Positions 35,538-45,324 of a DNA stretch of 64,000 bases are shown here, one piece after another; within the stretch, counting starts at the first letter, position 1; every line of letters begins with the position of its first letter. The stretch lies in the NCBI RefSeq assembly GCF_001941865.1, contig NZ_CP016162.1, positions 3,409,501-3,473,500 on the forward strand. Reading direction: 5' to 3'. A program made the translations under genes and the position numbers. The notes under the pieces are model-generated. The model was not told the DNA's origin. It saw nothing but the letters and a program-made list of their open reading frames with translations, and searched no databases. The DNA comes from Pseudomonas alcaliphila JAB1. Lineage in GTDB: Bacteria > Pseudomonadota > Gammaproteobacteria > Pseudomonadales > Pseudomonadaceae.

Positions 35538-36211
35538 TTGCAGCGCTCGTTGAACATGTAGCCCTGGCCGCGCACGGTTTCTATCGGTTTGCCGCCCAGC
35601 ACCGCCTCCAGCTTGCGCCGCAGACGACCAACCAGCACCTCTATGACGTTGGGGTCACGCTCGTCATCGCCCGGATAGAGCTGCTCCATCAGGCGTTCCT
35701 TGGCCACCACCTGCTGGTGATGCAGCATGAGGTACTCGAGGATGCGGTACTCGTAGGCCGTCAGTTGCAGCGACTGCTCATCCACTGTGGCCTGCTTGCG
35801 GTTGAGGTCCAGCACCAGCGAACCTGCCTCGATGGTCGACTTGGTGAACCCGGAGGAGCGTCGCAGCAGCGCGTTCAAGCGTGCTTCCAGCTCTTCGAAC
35901 TGGAACGGCTTGACCACATAGTCGTCGGCGCCGCAGGACAGGCCTTCGACCTTGTCCTGCCAGTTGCCACGCGCGGTGAGGATCAGAATTGGAAAGTTCT
36001 TGTCCTGGCTGCGCAGCTCACGGATCAGGTCGATACCGCTCATACCGGGCAGACCGAGGTCGACCAGGGCCAGGTCATGATTGAAGGACTCAGCTCGGTA
36101 CAGTGCTTCTTCGGCGGTGCGCACGGCATCCACCACATGCCCGTTTTCACTGAGGCGAGTGAACAGATGGTGACGCAGCAACGCCTCATCTTCCACCACC
36201 AGCAATTTCAT
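35534..36211 (-). CDS. phoP: Response regulator PhoP
   Basis: A 225-residue OmpR-type regulator with receiver domain (1-115; acidic pocket EDE, phospho-acceptor D51 in VDLGLPGMSG) and winged-helix DNA-binding domain (about 125-222). It is nearly identical in key stretches to P. aeruginosa PhoP (MKLLVVEDEALLRHH, GNWQDKVEGL). It activates Mg2+-limitation and cationic-peptide resistance genes. It lies about 210 bases behind oprH, with a large inverted repeat in the gap. Confidence 0.96.
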   Translation of the reverse strand: MKLLVVEDEALLRHHLFTRLSENGHVVDAVRTAEEALYRAESFNHDLALVDLGLPGMSGIDLIRELRSQDKNFPILILTARGNWQDKVEGLSCGADDYVVKPFQFEELEARLNALLRRSSGFTKSTIEAGSLVLDLNRKQATVDEQSLQLTAYEYRILEYLMLHHQQVVAKERLMEQLYPGDDERDPNVIEVLVGRLRRKLEAVLGGKPIETVRGQGYMFNERCK

Positions 36212-36239
36212 GAGACTTCCCCTTTTTAAGTTGTACGAA

Positions 36240-36401
36240 GGCCGGGCAAATCAGTCAGCGTGAAAACTACTGCGCTCGGCCATGCTGCGTTAAAACCCGG
36301 CTCAGAATGCTCATTTACAAGTCGTAAACTGCGCTTCTTCGCCGGCTTTTGCCTTGCCTGACCTTCGCTCGCTACGTTTTCACTCGGACTGATGCCCGGC
36401 C
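36240..36401. repeat. Large nested inverted repeat between oprH and phoP
   Basis: Imperfect arms at 36240-36267 (GGCCGGGCAAATCAGTC...GTGAAAAC) and 36376-36401 (GTTTTCACTC...GCCCGGCC). Inside is a second pair, AAACCCGGC and GCCGGCTTT, around CTCATTTACAAG...GTAAACTGCG. It looks like a mobile intergenic repeat or MITE and would fold into a long hairpin in the oprH-phoP transcript. Confidence 0.7.
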
Positions 36402-36420
36402 TGGTAACGCTAAGCCGCCA

Positions 36421-37026
36421 TTAGAAGGCGAAGTTGGCGCCGAGGTAGAGCTGCGAACTGCTATGCAGATCCAGCGACCCGGCCTTGCCCTCACCACGCG
36501 GTGCCATTTCTGTGCTGGCGTTGGTACGCAGGTAACGATAGCCGGCTTCGATCGATGTATTGCTGTTCAGTTCCTGCAGGATACCGGCCTGCAAACCTGC
36601 AGCAAATCCGATGTCGCTGTCACGGGAGAAGCCGCGGCTCTCCTGCTCGAGCTTGACCAGACCGGCGGTTACACCACCGAACAGCTTGGTGTTGTTGCTA
36701 CCCAGCGGGACGAACATGTCGTAGCTGCCGAGCAGATTCTGCTGACGCAGTTTGTAGCCATTGTGACTGTCGGAGACATTCTCGTAAGTCGCGTAGTAGC
36801 GACCATCGGCGGTCTTCTGGCCGGCGCGGACACCCCAGGTGCCCTCGCCATTGATCACTTTGTCCAACTTGGGGTTGCCGAGGTTGGCATTCAGCGCGTT
36901 GGATTTCTGGATGTTGTTGTCAGTCTGACCCCAGGTCAGGCCGACGAAATTGTCGTTGGCCTGGGCAGCGGTTGCGCCCAGGGCCAGGCAGGTAGCGAAT
37001 GCGATACGGTTCAGGGTGATTTTCAT
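36421..37026 (-). CDS. oprH: Outer membrane protein OprH (H1)
   Basis: A 201-residue outer-membrane protein with signal peptide (1-23, AQA before NDN), predicted to form an eight-stranded beta-barrel. Signature stretches DNFVGLTWGQT, RYYATYENVSD and AGYRYLRTNAS agree with P. aeruginosa OprH, which binds LPS and substitutes for Mg2+ under limitation. It is the first gene of oprH-phoP-phoQ, with direct repeats just upstream, so PhoP feedback control is expected. Confidence 0.95.
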   Translation of the reverse strand: MKITLNRIAFATCLALGATAAQANDNFVGLTWGQTDNNIQKSNALNANLGNPKLDKVINGEGTWGVRAGQKTADGRYYATYENVSDSHNGYKLRQQNLLGSYDMFVPLGSNNTKLFGGVTAGLVKLEQESRGFSRDSDIGFAAGLQAGILQELNSNTSIEAGYRYLRTNASTEMAPRGEGKAGSLDLHSSSQLYLGANFAF

Positions 37027-37085
37027 TGAATCGTTCCTCTCGTTGCAGTTTTGATCAACTCGGCAACAAGTCTGCGGGAAGACTA

Positions 37086-37124
37086 CTGAATCCCTCCTGA
37101 ACCCTCCTTGAACCTGCACTGAAC
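37086..37124 (-). promoter_or_regulatory. Four phased PhoP-like half-sites upstream of oprH
   Basis: Read on the minus strand, GTTCAG, GTTCAA, GTTCAG and ATTCAG occur at exactly 11-base intervals (plus coordinates 37119-37124, 37108-37113, 37097-37102, 37086-37091). Pseudomonas PhoP recognises direct TTCAG-type repeats with five-base spacers. One helical turn per repeat would place several PhoP protomers on one DNA face. Confidence 0.75.
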
Positions 37125-37138
37125 GAGCGGCAAACAGC

Positions 37139-38311
37139 CTAGATACGCCGTACCAGAGCGCTGGCGAGGATAAATAACGAGGCCAGAACGCCGAGTAACG
37201 CCAGCCAGCCGGCGTGCTCCCAGACATAACCACCAACGTAGCCCACCAGGCTGGAACCGAGGTAATAGGCACACAGGTACAACGCCGAGGCCTGCGCCTT
37301 GGCCCCCTGCGCATGGATACCTACCTGGCCGCTGGCAACCGCATGAGCCGCGAAGAAACCCAGGGTGAACAGCGCCAGCCCCACCACCGCAGCGCTCAGC
37401 CAGGGCGTAGCGCACAGAGCCACCCCCAGCAGCATCAGACCGATGCCGCCGTGCAACACCTGGCGTGCGCCGAAGCGTGGCACCAGGCGCCCTGCCCAAC
37501 CGGCACTGAAGATGCCCAGCAGGTAGACGGTGAACAACAGGCCGATCACCGTCGCCGACAGGTTGAATGGTTCTCCGGCCAGACGGAAACCGACATAGTT
37601 GAACAGCGCAACGAAGCCGCCCATGAGCAGGAAGGCCAGAGCGAACAGCACGCGCAAGCGCGGGTTGCTCAGGTGCAGGGCGAAATTGCGCAGCAGGCCG
37701 CGCAAGGACAGCGGCTGGGCGGTGAAATGCCGCGACGGCGGCAACAGCCAGAGAAATAGCCCCAACGCCAACAGGCCGAGCCCGGCAATGCCGCCAAGGG
37801 CCCAGGGCCAACCGCCCAGGTCACTGAGCAGACCAGCCAGCAGGCGCCCGAGCAAACCGCCCAGCGCCGTACCGCCGATATACAGCCCCATCGCCGCCGG
37901 TAGCGCTTCGGGGTCGAACTCCTCCCCAACGTAGGCCATGGCCAACGCGGGCAAACCACTCAGCGCCAGCCCCAGCAGCGCGCGCAGGATCAGCAAACTG
38001 CCCCACTCTTCGACCAGTGCGCAGGCGATTCCCAGCATCGCTGCCAAACCCAGCGCCGCAGCCATCACCGGCTTGCGCCCCCAGCTCTCGGCCAGCGCAC
38101 CGGATACCAGCAGGCACAGCGCCAGGCTCAGTGTGCTCAGCGACAACGCCAGGCTGCTGCTGGCCGCAGATACGCGAAAGTGCGCCGCCAGCAAAGGTAG
38201 CAACGGCTGCACGCAGTAGAGCATGGCAAAGGTGGCGAAACCGGCGCAGAACAGCGCCAGGGTGGCGCGCCGATAACCAGCGCTACCACGACTGAGATGG
38301 GAAGCGGACAT
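37139..38311 (-). CDS. MFS transporter
   Basis: A 390-residue major facilitator with 12 predicted TM helices. It resembles the YnfM/arabinose-efflux-like group: LYCVQPLLPLLAAHFRVS near the N-terminus, and the loop 2-3 motif ESWGRKPVM. The C-terminal half contains GFFAAHAVASGQVG. Substrate unknown. It lies upstream of, and in the same direction as, oprH, only 113 bases away, and the PhoP-like repeats occupy that gap. Confidence 0.9.
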   Translation of the reverse strand: MSASHLSRGSAGYRRATLALFCAGFATFAMLYCVQPLLPLLAAHFRVSAASSSLALSLSTLSLALCLLVSGALAESWGRKPVMAAALGLAAMLGIACALVEEWGSLLILRALLGLALSGLPALAMAYVGEEFDPEALPAAMGLYIGGTALGGLLGRLLAGLLSDLGGWPWALGGIAGLGLLALGLFLWLLPPSRHFTAQPLSLRGLLRNFALHLSNPRLRVLFALAFLLMGGFVALFNYVGFRLAGEPFNLSATVIGLLFTVYLLGIFSAGWAGRLVPRFGARQVLHGGIGLMLLGVALCATPWLSAAVVGLALFTLGFFAAHAVASGQVGIHAQGAKAQASALYLCAYYLGSSLVGYVGGYVWEHAGWLALLGVLASLFILASALVRRI

Positions 38312-38464
38312 GGGCAGAACGACTCACGAAACATGGGGCCGGCAATGGATCACGACCCGAAAGCCGATCCGGCGCGCATCCCTGCGAATGAAATCAAGAG
38401 CAAATATTAGCACGCTATCGATAAACCGAGCGCGCCTGCACAGCCTTGGACAATCGACCAAGCC

Positions 38465-38478
38465 TTGATTCAGCTCAA
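38465..38478 (+). promoter_or_regulatory. Anr/FNR-like box upstream of nap operon
   Basis: TTGATTCAGCTCAA differs from the TTGAT-N4-ATCAA consensus at one half-site base. Its centre is about 70 bases before the napE start, a workable position for class II activation by Anr or Dnr under low oxygen. Confidence 0.55.
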
Positions 38479-38542
38479 CGGACTTTGCCCTTACTAAAGT
38501 TAAGGTCTAACCTCAGATACGGAACACAATGGAGCCGAGCGA

Positions 38543-38710
38543 ATGGATACCACGCCCGAGGGCAAAGCCACGAAAGGCAAGGAAACCCGCCTATTCGTCT
38601 TTCTCGTCGTCTGCCTCTTCCCCATCCTTTCGGTCGCGCTGGTCGGCGGCTACGGATTCATCATCTGGTTTATGCAGATGCTGCTGGGCCCACCTGGCCC
38701 ACCCACTTGA
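38543..38710 (+). CDS. napE: Periplasmic nitrate reductase component NapE
   Basis: A 55-residue single-TM protein with a charged N-terminus ([13 protein letters not shown]) and one helix (about 17-48) ending in a Pro/Gly-rich tail. NapE is a small membrane protein found at the head of several nap operons with unclear function. It starts the operon; napD begins 29 bases after its stop. Confidence 0.85.
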   Translation: MDTTPEGKATKGKETRLFVFLVVCLFPILSVALVGGYGFIIWFMQMLLGPPGPPT

Positions 38711-38739
38711 TCGTTCCTCACCAGACGGAGCCACGGAAC

Positions 38740-39000
38740 ATGGCCGCCTCCCTGCATATCGCCAGCCTGCTGGTACACGTACGCCCCGAACTGCTTGGCG
38801 CGGTGAAGGCCAACCTGCGCCAGCTCGACGACCTCGAACTGCACCAGGAAAGCCCTCAGGGCAAGCTGGTGGTGGTGCTGGAGACCGAGCACGAGCGCCA
38901 CATCCTCGCGCGCATCGAACAGATCAACGCGTTGCCAGGCGTGCTCAATGCCGCTCTGGTTTACCACGAACTCCTCGACACAGAAGGAGACTCAGAATGA
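38740..39000 (+). CDS. napD: NapA maturation chaperone NapD
   Basis: An 86-residue cytoplasmic chaperone that binds the Tat signal peptide of NapA and delays export until cofactor is loaded. [11 protein letters not shown] and a ferredoxin-like alternation fit the family. The ATG at 38740 has a weak GGA upstream. The stop overlaps the napA start by four bases. napF, usually between napE and napD in Pseudomonas, is absent. Confidence 0.9.
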   Translation: MAASLHIASLLVHVRPELLGAVKANLRQLDDLELHQESPQGKLVVVLETEHERHILARIEQINALPGVLNAALVYHELLDTEGDSE

Positions 39001-41501
39001 AGCTTTCCCGCCGTGAATTCGCCAAAGCCAACGCCGCTGCCATCGCCGCCGCGGCAGCCGGTCTGCCGTTCGTCAGCACTGCCAGCAACCTGATCACCGA
39101 GGCGGACATGACCCGTCTGGACTGGAACAAGGCGCCCTGCCGCTTCTGCGGCACCGGCTGCAGCGTGATGGTCGCCACCCGCGACAACCGCGTGGTGGCC
39201 ACCCACGGCGACGTCAAGGCCGAGGTCAATCGCGGCCTGAACTGCGTCAAGGGCTACTTCCTGTCGAAGATCATGTACGGCGTCGACCGCCTCAACCAAC
39301 CGCTGCTGCGCATGAAAAATGGCGTGTACGACAAGCAGGGTGAATTCCAGCCGGTGAGCTGGGATCAGGCCTTCGACATCATGGAACAGAAGACCAAGGA
39401 GGCGCTGCGCGAGCATGGCCCCGAGGCCGTCGGCATGTTCGGCTCCGGCCAGTGGACGGTGTGGGAAGGCTACGCCGCCAACAAGCTGATGAAAGCCGGC
39501 TTTCGCAGCAACAACATCGACCCCAACGCGCGTCATTGCATGGCCTCGGCGGTGATGGGCTTCATGCGCACCTTCGGCATGGACGAGCCCATGGGCTGCT
39601 ACGACGACATCGAGGCCGCCGACGCCTTCGTGCTATGGGGCTCGAACATGGCCGAGATGCACCCCATCCTCTGGAGCCGGGTCACTGATCGTCGCCTCAG
39701 CCATCCGAACACCAAGGTCGCCGTGCTGTCCACCTTCGAGCACCGCAGCTTCGATCTGGCCGACATCCCGCTGGTGTTCAAACCGCAGACCGATCTGCTG
39801 ATCCTCAACTACATCGCCAACCACATCATCGAAAGCGGTGCGGTGAACAAGGACTTCGTCGGCAAACACACCAAGTTCGCCCGCGGCGCCGACGACATCG
39901 GCTACGGCCTGCGCGCCGACAACCCACTGGAGATGCAGGCCAAGAACGCGGCCAAGGCCAATACCTGGGAGGACATGTCCTTCGAGCAGTTCGCCGCCTT
40001 CGTCAAACCCTACACACTGGAGCGCACCGCCAAGGAAAGCGGCGTGGCGGCCGAGCGCCTCAAGGCCCTGGCCGAGCTGTACGCCGACCCCAAGCGCAAG
40101 GTCATGTCGTTCTGGACCATGGGTTTCAACCAGCACACCCGCGGCGTCTGGGCCAATAACCTGATCTACAACCTGCACCTGCTCACCGGCAAGATCAGCG
40201 AACCGGGCAACAGCCCCTTCTCCCTCACCGGCCAGCCGTCGGCTTGCGGCACCGCGCGCGAAGTGGGCACCTTCTCCCATCGCCTGCCGGCCGACATGCT
40301 GGTGGCCAACCCCAAGCACCGCGCAACCGCCGAGAAGATCTGGAAGCTGCCGGCCGGCACCATCCAGGAAAAACCCGGCTTCCATGCCGTGGAACAGAGC
40401 CGCAAGCTCAAGGACGGCGTGCTCAAGGTCTACTGGACGCAGGTCAGCAATAACATGCAGGCCGGCCCCAACATCATGCAGGAGGTCCTGCCGGGCTGGC
40501 GCAACCCGCAGGCCTTCGTCATCGTCTCCGATGTCTACCCCACCGTCTCGGCCCAGGCTGCCGACCTGATCCTGCCCAGCGCCATGTGGGTGGAGAAGGA
40601 AGGCGCCTACGGCAATGCCGAGCGCCGCACGCAGTTCTGGCACCAACTGGTCAAGGCACCGGGCGAGGCCAAGTCCGACCTGTGGCAACTGGTGGAGTTT
40701 TCCAAGCGCTTTACCACCGACGAAGTCTGGCCTGCCGAACTGCTGGCCAAGGCCCCGAAATACAAGGGCAAGACGCTGTACCAGGTGCTGTTTGCCAACG
40801 GCCAGGTCGACCAGTACCCCCGCGAACAGATCGAGGCTGGCTATGCCAACGACGAAGCCGAGGCCTTTGGCTTTTACCTGCAGAAGGGCTTGTTCGAGGA
40901 ATACGCTCAGTTCGGCCGCGGTCATGCCCATGACCTGGCGCCATTCGACAGCTATCACGCCGAGCGCGGCCTGCGCTGGCCGGTGGTCGATGGCAAGGAG
41001 ACGCGTTGGCGCTATCGCGAGGGCCACGACCCCTACGTGGAAAAAGGCAGCGGCGTGCAGTTCTACGGTTACCCGGACAAGCGCGCGCTGATCTTCGCCC
41101 TGCCCTACGAGCCGCCAGCCGAGGCGCCGGATGACGACTTCCCGTTCTGGCTCAGCACCGGCCGCGTGCTGGAGCACTGGCACACCGGCAGCATGACCCA
41201 GCGTGTCGAGGAGCTGCACGGCGCGGTGCCCGATGCCCTGGTGTACATGCACCCGGACGACGCCAGGGCGCTCAAGGCGCGGCGCGGCAGCGAGGTCAAG
41301 GTGATCAGCCGGCGCGGCGAGATCCGCGCGCGCATCGAAACCCGCGGGCGCAACAAGCCACCGCGCGGCCTGGTCTTCGTGCCCTTCTTCGACGCCAACA
41401 AACTGATCAACAAGGTCACCCTGGACGCCACCGACCCGATCTCCAAGCAGACCGATTACAAGAAGTGTGCGGTGAAGATCGAACTGGTCAGCCTGGCCTG
41501 A
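38997..41501 (+). CDS. napA: Periplasmic nitrate reductase catalytic subunit NapA
   Basis: An 834-residue Mo-bis-MGD enzyme that reduces nitrate to nitrite in the periplasm. A Tat signal (SRREFAK, cleavage near residue 30) is followed by a 4Fe-4S site at C48, C51, C55 and C83. The Mo-ligating Cys is C181 in RHCMAS. The C-terminal molydopterin-dinucleotide domain ends [12 protein letters not shown]. Length matches the family. It receives electrons from NapB and NapC encoded downstream. Confidence 0.97.
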   Translation: MKLSRREFAKANAAAIAAAAAGLPFVSTASNLITEADMTRLDWNKAPCRFCGTGCSVMVATRDNRVVATHGDVKAEVNRGLNCVKGYFLSKIMYGVDRLNQPLLRMKNGVYDKQGEFQPVSWDQAFDIMEQKTKEALREHGPEAVGMFGSGQWTVWEGYAANKLMKAGFRSNNIDPNARHCMASAVMGFMRTFGMDEPMGCYDDIEAADAFVLWGSNMAEMHPILWSRVTDRRLSHPNTKVAVLSTFEHRSFDLADIPLVFKPQTDLLILNYIANHIIESGAVNKDFVGKHTKFARGADDIGYGLRADNPLEMQAKNAAKANTWEDMSFEQFAAFVKPYTLERTAKESGVAAERLKALAELYADPKRKVMSFWTMGFNQHTRGVWANNLIYNLHLLTGKISEPGNSPFSLTGQPSACGTAREVGTFSHRLPADMLVANPKHRATAEKIWKLPAGTIQEKPGFHAVEQSRKLKDGVLKVYWTQVSNNMQAGPNIMQEVLPGWRNPQAFVIVSDVYPTVSAQAADLILPSAMWVEKEGAYGNAERRTQFWHQLVKAPGEAKSDLWQLVEFSKRFTTDEVWPAELLAKAPKYKGKTLYQVLFANGQVDQYPREQIEAGYANDEAEAFGFYLQKGLFEEYAQFGRGHAHDLAPFDSYHAERGLRWPVVDGKETRWRYREGHDPYVEKGSGVQFYGYPDKRALIFALPYEPPAEAPDDDFPFWLSTGRVLEHWHTGSMTQRVEELHGAVPDALVYMHPDDARALKARRGSEVKVISRRGEIRARIETRGRNKPPRGLVFVPFFDANKLINKVTLDATDPISKQTDYKKCAVKIELVSLA

Positions 41502-41512
41502 GGAGAGCCGTC

Positions 41513-41998
41513 ATGAGCCTGCGTTTCCTGCCTCTGCTACTGCTCGCCGCCTTCGGCCTGGCCATCGCCGGTGAGCTCGATTACCCACTCGACGCCCCCG
41601 CGCCGGACGGCCGCCGCCCCGGCGGCACCCTCAGTCAGACCCTGCCGGCACCGGTGCTGGGCAACGAGGAGAACAAGGACCTGCGCCGCGAGCGCAACTA
41701 CCCGGAACAGCCACCGACCATCCCGCACAGCATTCGCGGCTACCAGGTGGACGCCAACGGCAACAAGTGCCTGACCTGCCACAGCCGCGCCGGTAGCGCC
41801 CGCAGCCAGGCGCCGATGATCAGCATCACCCACTACATGGATCGCGACGGTCAGGCTCTGGCGGCGGTTTCACCACGGCGCTACTTCTGTACCCAGTGCC
41901 ACGTCACCCAGCAGGAGGTCAAACCTCTGGTCGGCAACGCCTTCCGCAATATCGACCAGTTGCTCGGCGACGAAGCAGCCGGCACGGCAAAACCCTGA
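41513..41998 (+). CDS. napB: Di-heme cytochrome c NapB
   Basis: A 161-residue periplasmic protein with a signal peptide (1-19) and two heme sites, CLTCH and CTQCH. It carries electrons from NapC to NapA. The ATG at 41513 follows a GAGGAGAG site, 11 bases after the napA stop. Length and heme spacing are normal. Confidence 0.95.
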   Translation: MSLRFLPLLLLAAFGLAIAGELDYPLDAPAPDGRRPGGTLSQTLPAPVLGNEENKDLRRERNYPEQPPTIPHSIRGYQVDANGNKCLTCHSRAGSARSQAPMISITHYMDRDGQALAAVSPRRYFCTQCHVTQQEVKPLVGNAFRNIDQLLGDEAAGTAKP

Positions 41999-42009
41999 GG
42001 AGGCCTTTC

Positions 42010-42606
42010 ATGAAGTCGTTAATGGCCCTGCTCAAGGAGTACTGGGGCATCCTGCGCCGCCCAAGCGTGCATTACAGCCTGGGTTTTCTCACGCTTGGCG
42101 GCTTCATCGCCGGCATCATTTTCTGGGGCGGTTTCAACACCGCGCTGGAGGCCACCAATACCGAGCAGTTCTGCATCTCCTGCCATGAGATGCGTGACAA
42201 CGTGTACGTCGAGCTGCAGGACACCATTCACTACAGCAACCGCTCCGGGGTGCGCGCCACCTGCCCGGACTGCCACGTACCGCACCAGTGGACGGACAAG
42301 ATCGCGCGCAAGATGCAGGCGTCGAAGGAGGTCTGGGGCAAGATCTTCGGCACCATCAACACCCGCGACAAGTTCCTCGCCCACCGCCGCGAACTGGCCG
42401 AGCATGAATGGGCACGGCTCAAGGCCAACGATTCGCTGGAATGCCGCAACTGCCACAACTTCGACTACATGGACTTCACCAAACAGAGCCCGCGCGCCCG
42501 GCAGATGCATTCCAGTGCGCTGGCCAGCGGTGAAGCCACCTGCATCGACTGCCACAAGGGCATCGCCCACCAGTTGCCGGACATGAGCGGGGTGCCGGGT
42601 TGGTAA
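42010..42606 (+). CDS. napC: Tetraheme quinol dehydrogenase NapC
   Basis: A 198-residue NapC/NirT-family cytochrome with one N-terminal TM anchor (about residues 24-45) and four CxxCH heme sites (CISCH, CPDCH, CRNCH, CIDCH). It oxidises the membrane quinol pool and passes electrons to NapB. It is the last gene of napEDABC and converges with the thioredoxin-like gene. Confidence 0.96.
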   Translation: MKSLMALLKEYWGILRRPSVHYSLGFLTLGGFIAGIIFWGGFNTALEATNTEQFCISCHEMRDNVYVELQDTIHYSNRSGVRATCPDCHVPHQWTDKIARKMQASKEVWGKIFGTINTRDKFLAHRRELAEHEWARLKANDSLECRNCHNFDYMDFTKQSPRARQMHSSALASGEATCIDCHKGIAHQLPDMSGVPGW

Positions 42607-42654
42607 GCGCCATGACTTCCCCGCATGGGGTGACAGGGCGCACCCTGCGCGTTT

Positions 42655-43131
42655 CTAGTTCTGGCGCAGTTGCTGCAAATGTTCGAGCAGGCCGGCGGCC
42701 GTCTGCTCACCGACCAGACGCTCACGCAGCTTGCCGTCAGCGTCGACTATATAGGTCACCGGTAGCACGTCATTGCGCGGCAGCTCGAAGCGCGCCGCCG
42801 GGTCCTGCGCCAGCACGGTGAAACGAATGTCGAAACTGTCCGCGGCACGCTTGAGGTCATCGCCCTGCAGGGCATCGAAGTTGACGCCGATCACCCGCGC
42901 CGACTGGGTTTTCAGTTGTTCTTCCAGGGCGTTGAGCTCGGGAATTTCCGTGCGGCACGGCGCACACCACTCAGCCCAATAATTAATGACTAGCCACTGG
43001 CCATCCAGGCTCTCAGCCGTTACCTTTCGTCCATGCTGATCAAGGCCGTAATCTTCGGCACAAGCCGTCAGCAGCAGACCGGCGCAGATACCCATAACAG
43101 CCTTGCCGAAACTCCGGAGCCCTAAGCCCAT
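42655..43131 (-). CDS. TlpA-like thioredoxin-fold lipoprotein
   Basis: A 158-residue protein with a lipoprotein signal (LLLTAC, lipidated Cys near residue 19) and a thioredoxin-like domain with the redox pair WCAPC near residue 58. Such proteins reduce disulfides in the periplasm. GAGGA lies before the ATG at 43129-43131. The divergent PilZ-like gene begins only 30 bases away. Proximity to nap may be coincidental. Confidence 0.85.
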   Translation of the reverse strand: MGLGLRSFGKAVMGICAGLLLTACAEDYGLDQHGRKVTAESLDGQWLVINYWAEWCAPCRTEIPELNALEEQLKTQSARVIGVNFDALQGDDLKRAADSFDIRFTVLAQDPAARFELPRNDVLPVTYIVDADGKLRERLVGEQTAAGLLEHLQQLRQN

Positions 43132-43161
43132 GTACTCGATCCTCGTCCACCCGGGGTTGAT

Positions 43162-44568
43162 ATGACGCTGGATGCCCTGCGCCTGGAAGTACCGGACATC
43201 CGCGAGGACAACAGCGTGTCGCCGGCGGAAATCGTTCAACGACTCGCGGCAGCTCGCCACCTGGAGCCGGAAAATGGCCTGCAACAAGTGCTGGGCCTGT
43301 TGTTTTCGCTCAATCGCAGCGCTCTGACCTTACTGGAAAGGCAGCGTGCGCTGCAAAACTTCAGTGACGAGTACCGCCATTACGCCAGCCTTGCCAATCG
43401 CCAGCATCCGCCAAGCACGCTGTTCGTGCGTTTCTGCGGCGAGTTGGCGATCGGTTTCAAACGCCTGCTGCTGCAAATCCTGCAGGGTCGCCAGCCGTCG
43501 ATGCCACACCTGGCCTGGTGCCTGTACATGGCCCAGCATTTCCTTGCCCAGCAGTTGCTGCGCCACTACCAGCTGTACCAGGAGCCACCTGCAGCGCTCT
43601 GGCGCGACAGCCACTTGCTGTACTGGATCGGCGAGCATCAGCAGTGTCTGGACGAACCAGTGGCGGCGGCCTTCGAGCCGAAACCGGCCAGTACCCTGCG
43701 CGGCCTCTACCAGCAGATGCTGCTCTTGGCCCTGAGCAATCCCTTCCATCTCGATGAAGGCGAATGCCTGACCCTGTTCAGCGCGCTGGCACCTCTGGCG
43801 GCGCTGGCCAGGTTGCAAGCCTGGGACGAGGAAGACGACGCCGAAGGCCCGATAGTTGACCTCAGCGAATCACAGGCCTGCCTGAGTTTCGAACAGCGTA
43901 TCGAAGGCAAAGCTGCCAACCTGCGCCGCTTCGAACTGGGCGCGCTGCTGATCGCGTTGCATGAGCCAGCGCCGCTGCAAAGCATGCAGGAGCGCCAGTT
44001 GCTCGAACGGGTACGCCAGCACTGGCTGGGCCGCCAGCAACGCCGCCATGAACGCGCCGAACTGGACGGACAATGCAGCCTGCTGGTGGGCCTGCCGGCC
44101 ATTCATGCGCAACTGCTGGACAAACTGCCGCAGCGCACCGAGGCGCAGATTCTCGACGCCAGTCCGGGTGGCGCGCGCCTGCTGTGCAACGCCAACGAGG
44201 GCGGACAACTGCAGGTTGGGCAACTGGTTCTGCTGCTTACCAATGGCACACCGACTCTGGCCTTGGTGCGCTGGCGTCATCTCAATAGCGAAGGCTTGCA
44301 CCTCGGGCTGCGCTATCTCAAAGGTCTGCCACGTCCGGTCTGGCTACGACGCGCCCCCAATGCGCAAACTCACCCAGGCGTGCTGCAGAGCACCCCGGCC
44401 CCCGGCAACGGCTGGCACCACGGCCTGTGGCTGCCCAACGGCCAGTTCAGCTCCGGCGAGCACCTCTGGCTGCAACTGGCCAGCGTGCATAACCAAGCGA
44501 TCCTGCCGCTGCCCGAAAGCAACCTGCAGACCTCATCGGTTACCCGTCACCCGCTGCGCCTGGCCTGA
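43162..44568 (+). CDS. Conserved hypothetical protein with possible C-terminal PilZ-like domain
   Basis: A 468-residue cytoplasmic protein. The large N-terminal part is Leu/Gln-rich and helical. The C-terminal third contains EAQILDASPGGARLLC and ALVRWRHLNSEGLHLGLRYL, a pattern like the D/NxSxxG plus beta-strand layout of PilZ domains, though a canonical RxxxR is not evident. It lies close to the divergent thioredoxin-like gene. A c-di-GMP link is speculative. Confidence 0.7.
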   Translation: MTLDALRLEVPDIREDNSVSPAEIVQRLAAARHLEPENGLQQVLGLLFSLNRSALTLLERQRALQNFSDEYRHYASLANRQHPPSTLFVRFCGELAIGFKRLLLQILQGRQPSMPHLAWCLYMAQHFLAQQLLRHYQLYQEPPAALWRDSHLLYWIGEHQQCLDEPVAAAFEPKPASTLRGLYQQMLLLALSNPFHLDEGECLTLFSALAPLAALARLQAWDEEDDAEGPIVDLSESQACLSFEQRIEGKAANLRRFELGALLIALHEPAPLQSMQERQLLERVRQHWLGRQQRRHERAELDGQCSLLVGLPAIHAQLLDKLPQRTEAQILDASPGGARLLCNANEGGQLQVGQLVLLLTNGTPTLALVRWRHLNSEGLHLGLRYLKGLPRPVWLRRAPNAQTHPGVLQSTPAPGNGWHHGLWLPNGQFSSGEHLWLQLASVHNQAILPLPESNLQTSSVTRHPLRLA

Positions 44569-44682
44569 TATGCGAAACTGCGACTCCAGTCACGCGGCCT
44601 GTCCGCCGAGTGCACAGTTTCGCCAGCAGGTGGCTGCTTATAATTCCTGGCACTCAAGTCTCACCCAGCCTGGAATTTCACC

Positions 44683-45075
44683 ATGTCCCAAGCGCAAGAC
44701 AAGCTGATTGGCTCCGTGCCCTCGCGCATCGTCGACGTCGCTCACCTGCTGGTCACGCCCTACGAGGGCCGCGTAGCCGAATACAACGTCGCCACCTGGC
44801 TGCAACTGCCGGGGCTGGCCAATCTGCCGGTGTCGCTGCTGGTGAGTTACCGCGACGGGGACAAGCGTCGCGAGGTCAATGTCGACCACGGCAAGGTCAA
44901 TGCCCATGGCAAGATCCTGCTCTCCGGGATCGCTCGCATGCCAGTACGACTGAAGATCGAAGACATGCAGGTGCGCCTGCGCTCTGCGGTGCCGGCGCAG
45001 AGCCTGGTAGTCGAGGAGTTCTTCGTTCAGGCCGTCGAATTGGCCAATAGCGAGAGCCGCCAGGCCATGGCCTGA
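44683..45075 (+). CDS. Conserved hypothetical protein
   Basis: A 130-residue cytoplasmic protein without a signal peptide or TM segment, beginning MSQAQDKLIGSVPSRIVD. It appears beta-rich in the middle (VSLLVSYRDGDKRREVNVDHG) with a helical C-terminus. I do not recognise a domain. It stands alone with a short upstream gap. Confidence 0.7.
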   Translation: MSQAQDKLIGSVPSRIVDVAHLLVTPYEGRVAEYNVATWLQLPGLANLPVSLLVSYRDGDKRREVNVDHGKVNAHGKILLSGIARMPVRLKIEDMQVRLRSAVPAQSLVVEEFFVQAVELANSESRQAMA

Positions 45076-45123
45076 ACCACAACTGCAACATCGAACCCCG
45101 CGCATCGACGCGGGGTTTTGCTT

Positions 45124-45324
45124 TCAGCCGGAGGAAACTCCAGGGCTGGGCGCGGCCTGCGGACTTGAATCGTCAGCGTCTGGCTGCAGGTTTTCAGCAG
45201 CCACATGCTCGAGCAGCGACTCCGGCCAGCGTGCGAAGTGCAGCCCGGTGATTCGATTGAGCCGCGTCAGCGCTTCCTGCGGATCGCGTCGATGAAGGTG
45301 GATTACCCTGTTTTTTACCGTCAT
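45124..45324 (-). CDS. Small hypothetical protein
   Basis: A 66-residue protein starting MTVKNRVIHLHRRDPQE, basic at the N-terminus and acidic/Pro-rich at the C-terminus. The ATG at 45322 is preferred over a longer upstream start because the extension is low in quality. Coding evidence is moderate. No function is proposed. Confidence 0.5.
   Translation of the reverse strand: MTVKNRVIHLHRRDPQEALTRLNRITGLHFARWPESLLEHVAAENLQPDADDSSPQAAPSPGVSSG

Noticed and set aside
43162..44568. Firm c-di-GMP receptor call for the PilZ-like protein
   Set aside because: The RxxxR motif needed for c-di-GMP binding is not evident, so only a possible PilZ-like fold is reported.
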